The notes: generated from the sequence alone by a model not told the origin. A stretch of 15,623 nt of DNA from Clostridia bacterium (GCA_017445115.1 JAFSUU010000107.1:1-15623); one strand, 5' to 3'. Numbered from the stretch's first letter, positions 7,708 through 13,828 are shown. Made by a program: numbers and translations.

Positions 7708-8928
7708 ATGACAGAAAAGATTCAAATGAAGACTCCCCTCGTCGAAATGGACGGGGACGAGATGACAAGAGTCATCTGGAAGATGATAAAAGACGAGCTG
7801 ATCTGTCCGTTCGTCGACCTTAAGACCGAGTACTACGACCTCTCCCTAACGAACCGTGAGGCGACGAAAGATCAGGTCACGATAGACGCCGCAAACGCGA
7901 ATATCAAGTACGGCGTCTCGGTAAAGTGCGCGACCATCACGCCGAACAAACAGCGCGTAGAGGAGTACGGGCTTTCCGAAATGTGGAAGAGCCCGAACGG
8001 TACAATCCGTTCAATGCTCGACGGGACTTGCTTCCGCTCACCGATCCTGACCGACTTTATCAAGCCGTTCGTCAGAACGTGGGAAAAGCCGATCACGATC
8101 GCCCGTCACGCGTACGGCGACGTCTATAAAGGCACCGAGTACAGAGTTCCCGCCGCCGGAAAAGCCGAGCTCACTTTCACAGGTGAGAACGGTGAAGAGT
8201 TCAGAAAGACCGTGTTCGACTTCAAGGGCGCGGGCGTTCTTCAAAGCCAGTACAATACCGACTCGTCTATCCGTTCTTTCGCTCACACGTGCTTCAAGTA
8301 CGCGCTTGAAACGAAGCAGGATCTCTGGTTCTCCGCAAAGGATACGATCTCGAAGCAGTACGACCAGACCTTCAAGCTCATATTTGAGGAAATATTCGAG
8401 GCTGAATACAAAGACAAATTCGAGGAAGCGGGCATCAAATATTTCTATACGCTGATCGACGACGCGGTCGCAAGAGTGATAAGAAGCCGCGGAGGTTTCA
8501 TCTGGGCGCTCAAGAACTACGACGGCGACGTTATGAGCGATATGATCTCAACTGCGTTCGGATCGCTCGCGATGATGACGAGCGTGCTTGTCTCTCCCGA
8601 CGGCAAGTACGAGTACGAGGCGGCTCACGGAACGGTCACGAGACACTACTATAAGTACCTGAACGGTGAAGAGACGTCCACGAACCCGATGGCGCTGATA
8701 TACGCCTGGAGCGGAGCGCTCCGCCGCCGCGGAGAGCTCGACGGTATCAAGGACCTTATGAACTTCGCCGACGCCGTTGAAAAAGCCTGCATAGACACGC
8801 TCAAAGACGGAATAATGACCGGCGACCTCATTCCTCTCGCCGATCCTTCGATGAAGACTTTCAAGGTCAACACCGCGGAATTCCTCTCGGCTGTCAGATC
8901 GAATATCGAAAAGAATCTTGAAGACTGA
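7708..8928 (+). CDS. icd: Isocitrate dehydrogenase, NADP-dependent (type II)
   Basis: Converts isocitrate to 2-oxoglutarate and CO2. The 406-residue sequence belongs to the eukaryote-like homodimeric type II group rather than the E. coli type. Visible motifs are the substrate loop KSPNGTIRSML, the catalytic tyrosine in ARHAYGD, the metal-binding aspartates in YDGDVMSD and LIDDAVARVI, and EAAHGTVTRHYYKY. The Arg-His of GTVTRH is the pair that binds the 2'-phosphate of NADP in this group, so NADP specificity is expected. ATG 7708 follows AAGGAG (7691-7696) by 11 bases; TTG 7699 is too close to that site. It starts five bases after the aconitase stop and ends the operon. With Re-citrate synthase and aconitase it completes an oxidative half-TCA branch for glutamate synthesis and NADPH. 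Confidence 0.95.
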   Translation: MTEKIQMKTPLVEMDGDEMTRVIWKMIKDELICPFVDLKTEYYDLSLTNREATKDQVTIDAANANIKYGVSVKCATITPNKQRVEEYGLSEMWKSPNGTIRSMLDGTCFRSPILTDFIKPFVRTWEKPITIARHAYGDVYKGTEYRVPAAGKAELTFTGENGEEFRKTVFDFKGAGVLQSQYNTDSSIRSFAHTCFKYALETKQDLWFSAKDTISKQYDQTFKLIFEEIFEAEYKDKFEEAGIKYFYTLIDDAVARVIRSRGGFIWALKNYDGDVMSDMISTAFGSLAMMTSVLVSPDGKYEYEAAHGTVTRHYYKYLNGEETSTNPMALIYAWSGALRRRGELDGIKDLMNFADAVEKACIDTLKDGIMTGDLIPLADPSMKTFKVNTAEFLSAVRSNIEKNLED

Positions 8929-8934
8929 AAATAC

Positions 8935-8967
8935 CCGGTCGGGAAATCTTTCCCGACCGGATGTTTT
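8935..8967 (+). terminator. Terminator of the citrate operon
   Basis: CCGGTCGGGAAA (8935-8946) and TTTCCCGACCGG (8949-8960) form a long stem, followed after three bases by TTTT. It lies 7 bases after the icd stop. Confidence 0.9.
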
Positions 8968-9006
8968 CGTTTATATAAAAAATAAAATAAAAAACTAAAA
9001 AAAGAC

Positions 9007-9035
9007 TTGCAAAACGCAGATTAATGTGGTAAAAT
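9007..9035 (+). promoter_or_regulatory. Promoter of the tRNA-Trp transcript
   Basis: TTGCAA (9007-9012), a 17-base spacer and TAAAAT (9030-9035) preceded by TGG, an extended -10. The start point is near 9042. No convincing promoter is visible between 9188 and 9255, so tRNA-Trp is probably read from here, with the tRNA-like remnant and repeat copy A in its leader. Confidence 0.65.
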
Positions 9036-9049
9036 ATCAAAGTCAATAT

Positions 9050-9213
9050 AGGGGTTAGCTCTGTTGGTAGGATCGTGAGAGCGCGCCTCCGGTGGAGGAT
9101 GAAGCGCTCGAAGAATCTCGAAGCGGTCAAATTCGCAAGCGAAGATTTATCGTAGCGTACAGCGAATTTGGGTACCGCGAGCGTGAGACGGAGTCTCCAG
9201 CGGTCTTTGTGCC
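9050..9213 (+). pseudogene. Degenerate tRNA-Trp-like copy split by repeat copy A
   Basis: AGGGGTTAGCTCTGTTGGTAG (9050-9070) matches the first 22 bases of the intact tRNA-Trp with one deletion and one substitution. The match then breaks off for about 127 bases occupied by repeat copy A. It resumes with CAGCGGTCT (9198-9206, identical to the start of the anticodon arm) and TTGTGCC (9207-9213, as in the T-arm/acceptor end). The anticodon loop is missing, so this cannot be a working tRNA. It could be a decayed duplicate into which the repeat inserted. Confidence 0.55.
9079..9187 (+). repeat. Structured repeat, copy A
   Basis: The 101-nt core (9085-9185) aligns without gaps to copy B at 9426-9526. 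The first hairpin has GAGCGC (9079-9084) pairing with GCGCTC (9104-9109) and a nested CCTCC/GGAGG (9086-9090, 9094-9098). The second has AAATTCGC (9129-9136) pairing with GCGAATTT (9162-9169), with an outer GCGGT/ACCGC helix (9123-9127, 9174-9178) and CTC/GAG beyond it. It lies in the likely leader of tRNA-Trp. Confidence 0.7.
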
Positions 9214-9255
9214 TTTATTCAAACGATCACAAAGAGAGTATTGATATTTAAATAT

Positions 9256-9331
9256 AGGGGTATAGCTCAGTTGGTAGAGCAGCGGTCTCCAAAACCGCGT
9301 GTCCAGAGTTCGAGCCTTTGTGCCCCTGCCA
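9256..9331 (+). tRNA. trnW: tRNA-Trp, anticodon CCA
   Basis: A complete 76-base cloverleaf with an encoded CCA end. The acceptor stem is AGGGGTA/TGCCCCT (one G-U pair), the D arm starts GCTC, and the anticodon stem is GCGGT/ACCGC around the loop CTCCAAA, which gives CCA at 9289-9291. The T arm is CAGAG/CTTTG with loop TTCGAGC, and the discriminator is G. AGGGG...CCCCTGCCA is the same as in Bacillus tRNA-Trp. The tRNA is followed directly by a terminator. Confidence 0.97.
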
Positions 9332-9361
9332 AAAAGGCGCCCAATAGGGCGCTTTTCTTTT
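9332..9361 (+). terminator. Terminator after tRNA-Trp
   Basis: GCGCCC (9337-9342) and GGGCGC (9347-9352) pair around AATA, extended by A-T pairs on both sides, followed by TTTTCTTTT. It starts one base after the CCA end. Confidence 0.85.
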
Positions 9362-9389
9362 GGGCAGGGGCACAAAGGCTCATTATAAT
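9344..9389 (+). repeat. 46-bp direct repeat, left copy
   Basis: Starts ATAGGGCGCTTTTCTTTT, continues through GGCAGGGGCACAAAGGCTC and ends TTATAAT. It recurs at 9861-9906 with two mismatches. It contains the right arm of the tRNA terminator plus an inverted copy of the tRNA-Trp 3' end. The two copies are exactly 517 bases apart. Confidence 0.85.
9363..9381 (-). repeat. Inverted copy of the tRNA-Trp 3' end (19 bp)
   Basis: GGCAGGGGCACAAAGGCTC is the exact reverse complement of bases 9312-9330 of tRNA-Trp (T arm, acceptor, GCC). If transcription passes the terminator, this segment could pair with the tRNA 3' half over 19 bp. Confidence 0.9.
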
Positions 9390-9565
9390 GACACGCGGAG
9401 CGTGTTCGGAGGATCCCGAGCCCCCGCCTCCGGGGGAGGAAACAGGGGGCTCGGGATCTCGAAACGGTCGAAATCGCAAGCGCAGATTTATCGGAGCGTC
9501 AAGCGATTTCGGGCACTGCGAGCGTGCCGAAGCACTTTAGTGCGGAGGACGAGCCTTTGTGCCCC
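9367..9565 (+). repeat. 199-bp element with 15-bp terminal inverted repeats, holding structured repeat copy B
   Basis: GGGGCACAAAGGCTC (9367-9381) and GAGCCTTTGTGCCCC (9551-9565) are perfect inverted repeats derived from the tRNA-Trp 3' end. Inside are a small hairpin ACACGC-GGA-GCGTGT (9391-9405) and copy B of the structured repeat. In copy B a 14-bp stem pairs GATCCCGAGCCCCC (9412-9425) with GGGGGCTCGGGATC (9445-9458) around nested CCTCC/GGAGG. The second stem is CGAAATCGC (9469-9477) with GCGATTTCG (9503-9511), and a GCACT/AGTGC hairpin follows (9532-9543). There is no coding sequence. The shape resembles a miniature inverted-repeat element, but no target duplication was seen. Confidence 0.7.
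9550..9565 (+). repeat. Direct copy of the tRNA-Trp 3' end (16 bp)
   Basis: CGAGCCTTTGTGCCCC is identical to 9311-9326 in tRNA-Trp but lacks the TGCCA end; it runs into AAAAATAAAAAA. Confidence 0.85.
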
Positions 9566-9615
9566 AAAAATAAAAAACAATCGGCGCGAGTGTAGAGAGT
9601 AGGGCAATGATTTTC

Positions 9616-9780
9616 CCGCCTCCGGGGGAGGAAACAGGGGGCTCGGGATCTCGAAGCGGTCGAAAGAATACGAGGACAGACGCGATAGCGTCCCGAAGTA
9701 TTCTTCGGGCACCACCCAAGGGGTCCCCGGCGAATTGAGCTTGACTCGGTTCGTGGGGATTGGGAGCGAGCGTGCCGAAG
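9616..9780 (+). repeat. Structured repeat, copy C (5' arm lost, extra hairpin gained)
   Basis: Bases 9618-9661 match copy B 9426-9469 over 44 nt with a single difference, but the 5' partner of the outer stem is absent, so the copy is truncated or recombined. The second stem is replaced by an unrelated one of similar shape: AGAATAC (9665-9671) with GTATTCT (9698-9704) and an inner GACGC-GATA-GCGTC (9679-9692). A long hairpin follows at 9715-9764: CCCAA/TTGGG, TCCCC/GGGGA and CGAATTGAG/CTCGGTTCG with two U-G pairs. The copy ends with GCGAGCGTGCCGAAG, as in copy B. Confidence 0.65.
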
Positions 9781-9861
9781 GCACATATCGAACACCGAAG
9801 GTGTATATCGCTTGCCCAAAGGGCAAATATCGCTGCCGACTGTCCTTTAGAACAGTCGGCA
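9772..9861 (+). repeat. Array of small hairpins separated by ATATCG
   Basis: Three short hairpins follow one another: GTGCC-GAA-GGCAC (9772-9784), ACACC-GAA-GGTGT (9792-9804) and TTGCCC-AAA-GGGCAA (9812-9826). Each is followed by ATATCG, with a spacing of about 20 bases. A fourth, longer stem pairs TGCCGACTGT (9834-9843) with ACAGTCGGCA (9852-9861). Stem sequences differ while pairing, triloop and linker are kept. Confidence 0.75.
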
Positions 9862-9906
9862 TAGGGCGCTTTTCTTTTTGGCAGGGGCACAAAGGCTCTT
9901 TATAAT
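9861..9906 (+). repeat. 46-bp direct repeat, right copy
   Basis: Second copy of 9344-9389, with G to T at the 19th base and A to T at the 39th. It includes another inverted copy of the tRNA-Trp 3' end (GGCAGGGGCACAAAGGCTC, 9880-9898). With the preceding 10-bp stem and its T-rich stretch TTTTCTTTTT it may still end transcription. Confidence 0.85.
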
Positions 9907-9930
9907 ATATTATTAAGTTTTTAGCATAAT

Positions 9931-9945
9931 GTTCCATAATGGAAC
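9931..9945 (+). promoter_or_regulatory. Operator GTTCCA-TAA-TGGAAC upstream of the MATE gene
   Basis: A 15-bp palindrome with 6-bp perfect arms. The site and its flank, GTTCCATAATGGAACGTC then TTAATTT, are repeated upstream of acetolactate decarboxylase (14830 down to 14806 on the minus strand) with three mismatches in 25 bases. The centre is about 63 bases before the predicted MATE start point. Confidence 0.65.
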
Positions 9946-9965
9946 GTCTTAATTTTCAAAATATC

Positions 9966-9994
9966 TTGACTTTTTATATAGTTTTTTGTACAAT
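9966..9994 (+). promoter_or_regulatory. Promoter of the MATE gene
   Basis: TTGACT (9966-9971), a 17-base spacer and TACAAT (9989-9994). A TATAAT at 10011-10016 is an alternative -10, but it lacks a good -35. Confidence 0.65.
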
Positions 9995-10046
9995 TTTAAT
10001 AGAAATGTCCTATAATATTATTTTATAAAAAAGAAAGGGAGTTATT

Positions 10047-11435
10047 ATGGACGAAAACACAAATGCTCTGACACAACATTTTACAATCGGCAAGCTGTTT
10101 AAGTACGTAATGCCCACGATCCTGGCGGTCCTTCTTGCATCGCTTTATTCGATCGTCGACGGTATTTTCGTATCTAATTTCGGCGGCACGACTGCATTTG
10201 CTGCTATCAACCAGTCAGCGCCTATCTTCATGATCATAGCTGCCATCGGTTTTATGTTCGGTACCGGAGGAAGCGCCTTGGTCGGTAAGATCCTGGGAGA
10301 AGGAGATTCGAAGCGGGCAAACGGTCTCTTTTCATTTTTCGCGTACGTCCTGATCGGTATCGGCGTTGTTGCTTCTATTATCTTGTGGTTTACAATGGAG
10401 CCGATGCTTAATGCTCTCGGCGTTACGGAAACGATGATGCCTTACTGTATCGCTTACAGCCAAATCATTATTCCGGCGATAACGCTTTTCATGCTGCAAT
10501 TCTATTGCCAAAGCTTTCTTGCGACCGCAAAGAGACCCGGACTCGGACTCCTTTTCACGGTCCTTGCCGGTATTACAAACGTCGTAGGCGACGCTGTCCT
10601 TGTTGGCGTCGTATCGAAGGGTGACCCCATCAAAGCTGTACAGGGTGCTGCTATCGCTACAGCTGCAGGTCTCTTCATCGGCGGAGTCGTTCCCCTTATT
10701 TATTTCGCAAGTAAAAAGAATAAGAGCCTCCTGCATCTCGGAAAACCGATAAAGGACGGAAAAGCTCTTGCCAAAGCTTGCGGAAACGGCTCGTCCGAAT
10801 TCTTTGCTAATATTTCGGGTTCTGTTATCAACGTCGTTTATAACAGTTTGTTCCTCTATATGATCGGTGATATGGGCGTTGCCGCATACGGTACCGTAGG
10901 ATATGTCAACACGGTCTTCGCCGCTATCGCTTCCGGTTTTGTTATCGGCGCTTCACCTCTGTTCTCATACAACTACGGAGCCGGCAATACAGACAACCTC
11001 AAGAATCTATACAGCAAGAGCATTACGCTCGTGTTTATTTTCAGCGCCATAGCAACCGTTTTGATCGAATTCCTGTCGCAGCCGCTGGCAAGCGCTTTCT
11101 CGCACGGAGACGAAACGCTGATGCAGATCACGGTAGACGGTCTCTCGATCTTTACACTGTCGTTCCTTTTCAAGGGTATCCCGACCTTCGGATCCGGTCT
11201 CTTTACCGCCTTGAACAACGGGCGCGTCTCCGGAATCATCTCGATCGTCAGAACGTTCGTATTCAACCTTGCGACTATTATTATCGTACCGATCGCCTTC
11301 TTCTATATTGCCGGTTCGAGTTATGAAGCTGCATTCTACGGAGTATGGTATTCAGTCGTCTTCTCTGAATTGTTCGCTATGCTCATGACGTTCGGCTTCT
11401 TCAAAAAATACAGCAAGAAATATCAGTATGCTTAA
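10047..11435 (+). CDS. MATE-family multidrug/sodium antiporter
   Basis: A 462-residue integral membrane protein with about 12 transmembrane helices in two homologous halves. MATE transporters expel cationic drugs or metabolites in exchange for Na+ or H+. The N-terminal half has the typical features FKYVMPTILAVLLASLYSIVDGIFVSN and MFGTGGSALVGKILGEGD. The second half repeats the pattern (GSVINVVYNSLFLYMIGDMGVAAYGTVGYV, IASGFVIGASPLFSYNYGAGN). The protein is of the MepA/DinF-like bacterial type. AAAGGGAG (10034-10041) lies 5 bases before the ATG. It is a single-gene unit with its own promoter, the upstream palindrome and a terminator after it. Substrate unknown; the shared operator with acetolactate decarboxylase hints that both respond to the same signal. 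Confidence 0.93.
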   Translation: MDENTNALTQHFTIGKLFKYVMPTILAVLLASLYSIVDGIFVSNFGGTTAFAAINQSAPIFMIIAAIGFMFGTGGSALVGKILGEGDSKRANGLFSFFAYVLIGIGVVASIILWFTMEPMLNALGVTETMMPYCIAYSQIIIPAITLFMLQFYCQSFLATAKRPGLGLLFTVLAGITNVVGDAVLVGVVSKGDPIKAVQGAAIATAAGLFIGGVVPLIYFASKKNKSLLHLGKPIKDGKALAKACGNGSSEFFANISGSVINVVYNSLFLYMIGDMGVAAYGTVGYVNTVFAAIASGFVIGASPLFSYNYGAGNTDNLKNLYSKSITLVFIFSAIATVLIEFLSQPLASAFSHGDETLMQITVDGLSIFTLSFLFKGIPTFGSGLFTALNNGRVSGIISIVRTFVFNLATIIIVPIAFFYIAGSSYEAAFYGVWYSVVFSELFAMLMTFGFFKKYSKKYQYA

Positions 11436-11503
11436 AGAGATAAGACAAAAACAGTTCAGACACGGTTTTGCCTGAATTGATCGAGATCGACCTCCAAATA
11501 AAG

Positions 11504-11546
11504 AGCTCCCGGGGTGCTTTTCAACACCCCGGGAGCTTCTGCTTTT
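11504..11546. terminator. Bidirectional terminator between the MATE and FGGY kinase genes
   Basis: AGCTCCCGGGGTG (11504-11516) pairs perfectly with CACCCCGGGAGCT (11525-11537) around an eight-base loop. T-rich DNA follows on the plus strand (CTGCTTTTTC), and a T-rich run (CTTTATTT) follows on the minus strand, so it can end both converging transcripts. Confidence 0.85.
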
Positions 11547-11599
11547 TCTTGATAATAATATTTCCGGAGAACATCACGAATTATACGAATTAAAAAGCA

Positions 11600-13189
11600 T
11601 CAACCATTCAAATTCTTGAAATTCGCAGCGTTGGATTTGTAGAGATTTTTGAACACCTTGTAGTTGCGCTCATATATTTCTTTGTTTTTCGGATCGGGAA
11701 TGTAAGTGCGGTTGGCTTTTACAAGCCGGCGCGACAGTTCAAGAACGTTTACGCCTTTTATACCCGCCGCAACGACGAGCGCCGTGCCGATTGCTCCGAC
11801 CTCCTGGGTATTGTTCACGGTCTCTATCGTTCTTCCGGTGATGTCCGCCAGCATCTGACTTGTGACGGCAGACAGTGCTCCTCCGCCGACAAATCGGATC
11901 GCATCGGACGTCTTGACTTTTTTTTCCACACATTCGAGAAGCCAGCGCAGATGATAACAAATCCCCTCAAGGACGGCGCGGATCATATCGCGCTTGCCGT
12001 TTTCGATCCTGATATTGAAAAACATTCCTCCCGCGTTCGAATCCTCAAACGGACAGCGGTTGCCGTGGAGCCACGGGGTAAAGATCACGCCGTTTGCTCC
12101 CGGAGGAATTTTGCTGACCTCCGCGGAAAGATAATCGTAGAGGCTCAGATATTCGCTTTCCACGTCCGTTATTTTCTTTTGATCCAGATACACGCCCACT
12201 TCGTCCAGCGCGAGATGATCCCTTACCCATTCAAAACATTTTCCGGCTGTTTCGAGTTCAGCGTAATAATTAAAGTAACCGTTTACGGCGGAGAGAACAC
12301 CCGTTATCATGGCGTTTATATCAACGGTCTGGTGATCCATAAACGTCGATACCCACCCCGACGTTCCGATGTATATATGCGTGTCTCCCGGTCTTGTGCA
12401 TCCGGCGCCTATGTTGACAAAGGTCATGTCGCCGCCTCCCCCAAAGACCGGTATCCCGGGGACGAGCCCGAGCTCTTTCGCCGCCTTCGCCGTGAGTGTG
12501 CCCGCGAGGTCTGTACAGTCGATGATCTCCGGCATATGGTCGGGGTTCACGTGATACATCTTCAAAAGTCCTTTGTTCCAGCCTTCCTTTCCTTTTCGCG
12601 TATCATAAAGGAAGGTCGCAAAGGCGGTGTCGGCGGTCCGGACTATCCTGCCTGTGCAGCGCGAGGTAAGATAGTCGCCTATATCAAGCCATTTATATGT
12701 CTTCCCGAAAACGTCCTGCTCGTTGTTTTCCACCCACTTGTATTTCCAGACGGGGTCCTTGGCACTGGTGGAGCCGGCGTAATTCACAATCAGATTACGG
12801 GCGAGCTTATAGAGACTGCATCCCGAGACCTTGATGATCCCGCGCCCCATGCAGTCCTTGTATTCTTTGAAGCCCTTCTGATCCAGATAATTCATCGGGC
12901 GGCGGAGAGCTTTTCCGTTCTCGTCGACGAAGACCGAGCCCTGCATCTGCGAGCAGAACGCCATTCCTTCTATTTCTTCGGGCTTTACGTCCGTTTTTGA
13001 AAACAACTCGCGCGTGGTCGAGCAAATCGCAGCCCACCATTCTTCCGTGTCCTGCTCCGCGCCTCCGTTGTCAGAGATGTAAAGCCCGTACCCGGCTGCA
13101 GAACCTGCCACAAGCTCTATTTCCGAATCGATCCGGAACAGACAGGTTTTTACGCTGGTGGTTCCGAAGTCATAAATAATTATGTACAC
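11600..13189 (-). CDS. FGGY-family carbohydrate kinase (xylulokinase-like)
   Basis: A 529-residue sugar kinase that transfers phosphate from ATP to a sugar or sugar alcohol. The N-terminal phosphate loop is YDFGTTSVK (residues 6-14). The catalytic base is Asp254 in FGGGGDM, followed by YIGTSGWVS. The C-terminal half has FVGGGALSAVTSQMLADITG, the usual FGGY signature region with the adenine site. The closest functional group is xylulokinase, but the substrate is not certain. The start is GTG at 13187-13189, directly after the stop of the HAD gene with no spacing and only a weak ribosome site, so it is probably made by coupled translation. That coupling matters because the HAD gene carries an in-frame UGA. 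The stop lies about 60 bases from the shared terminator. Confidence 0.88.
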   Translation of the reverse strand: MYIIIYDFGTTSVKTCLFRIDSEIELVAGSAAGYGLYISDNGGAEQDTEEWWAAICSTTRELFSKTDVKPEEIEGMAFCSQMQGSVFVDENGKALRRPMNYLDQKGFKEYKDCMGRGIIKVSGCSLYKLARNLIVNYAGSTSAKDPVWKYKWVENNEQDVFGKTYKWLDIGDYLTSRCTGRIVRTADTAFATFLYDTRKGKEGWNKGLLKMYHVNPDHMPEIIDCTDLAGTLTAKAAKELGLVPGIPVFGGGGDMTFVNIGAGCTRPGDTHIYIGTSGWVSTFMDHQTVDINAMITGVLSAVNGYFNYYAELETAGKCFEWVRDHLALDEVGVYLDQKKITDVESEYLSLYDYLSAEVSKIPPGANGVIFTPWLHGNRCPFEDSNAGGMFFNIRIENGKRDMIRAVLEGICYHLRWLLECVEKKVKTSDAIRFVGGGALSAVTSQMLADITGRTIETVNNTQEVGAIGTALVVAAGIKGVNVLELSRRLVKANRTYIPDPKNKEIYERNYKVFKNLYKSNAANFKNLNG

Positions 13190-13828
13190 TTATTCATCTT
13201 CTTTCAAATGGACGTTCCATCCCGTGTCGATCTTCTTTTTGACTTTGTCCATGGTTTCTTTGTCAAGATCGGGCCAGTCGACAACGACGCTCGCCTTATT
13301 TGTCACGAGATGAGCTTTTTCGGCGCACAAGGCGAGCGGTGTATCGGCGAGAGAATCGGAATAAAAATTATCTATAACCGGAAAACCGTGGTCGATGATG
13401 TATTTCGCCTTTTCCTTTGCATACATCATGTTATTAAGATATACCCCGAATTCGCGGTCGTATTCCGTCGCCATAAAGTTCACACCGAGTCTCTTTGCGA
13501 TAGGTCCAATAATACAGTCGGGCGACGCGCTGATGATAAGATCGTCAGGGCTCTTTTGCGCGAGATACCAAGAGGAGATCCTCTTCTCGTTTTTGTCCCA
13601 GTACCGTTCGATCTGTTTGTCGAAATCGTCGATCATCGTGAGGTAACTGAAAAACTTACGCTGCATAGCAGCTTCCGACAGTTTCCCCTTCTTTTTCAGT
13701 ATCACGTTTTTTATCGCCTTCGGTGCGAACGTGAACCAAAGCTTCGGGTGGCGCTTCATGCACCAGATGCAGAAGCCTATCGATCAGTCGGAAGGGAATA
13801 TCGTTCCGTCAAAATCGTATACGTTCAT
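13190..13828 (-). CDS. HAD-IB hydrolase with in-frame UGA at codon 15
   Basis: Read from ATG 13826-13828 the frame gives MNVYDFDGTIFPSD, then TGA (13784-13786), then SIGFCIWCMKRHPKLW and about 180 more residues with no further stop. MNVYDFDGT holds the HAD nucleophile and general acid (Asp5, Asp7). Later motifs are intact: Ser in ISASPD (motif II) and DNFYSDSLADTP (motif IV). The expected size is 212 residues, normal for phosphoserine-phosphatase-like HAD enzymes. GAGGAA lies about 11 bases before the ATG. If translation stops at the UGA and restarts at Met 13757-13759, the product lacks the nucleophile and would be inactive. The UGA could be selenocysteine, readthrough or a nonsense mutation (one change from TCA, Ser). 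UGA is an ordinary stop in gntR, acnA and icd, so the genetic code is not changed. Its TAA abuts the kinase GTG. Confidence 0.75.
13753..13786 (-). other. SECIS-like hairpin just after the in-frame UGA
   Basis: On the minus strand, seven bases after the UGA, GCUUC (13776-13772) pairs with GAAGC (13757-13753) and UGCA (13771-13768) pairs with UGCA (13762-13759). There is one bulged U (13758) and a UCUGG loop. The loop starts 16 bases after the UGA. A short stem, a bulged U and GG in the loop resemble bacterial selenocysteine insertion elements, but G does not occupy the first two loop positions as is usual. Chance is possible. Confidence 0.3.

Noticed and set aside
9042..9255. T-box riboswitch in front of tRNA-Trp
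   Set aside because: GGGTACCGCG at 9170-9179 looks a little like the T-box GGGTGGNACCGCG, but the central GGN is missing, there is no specifier-loop architecture and no terminator/antiterminator before a coding gene; copy B does not keep the motif.
9772..9832. CRISPR array
   Set aside because: The repeating units are short hairpins of varying sequence with constant linkers, not constant repeats with variable spacers, and no cas genes are present.
9300..9906. Integration site (attL/attR) of a tRNA-Trp-targeting integrative element
   Set aside because: The 3'-end copies include inverted ones and lie within 600 bp, and there is no integrase gene. A true att pair would be direct copies flanking a large element.
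9241..9937. Several open frames of 70-149 codons on both strands around tRNA-Trp
   Set aside because: They run through the tRNA, terminator and inverted repeats; the apparent protein similarity between them only reflects the DNA repeats.
11951..13000. A 349-codon open frame on the plus strand
   Set aside because: It lies antisense inside the FGGY kinase gene, whose motifs are clear. Its protein has no recognisable domain and it lacks a suitable ribosome site.
13784..13786. Genome-wide reassignment of UGA
   Set aside because: UGA ends gntR, acnA, icd, the Re-citrate synthase gene and the kinase gene at family-typical lengths, so it is a normal stop here.
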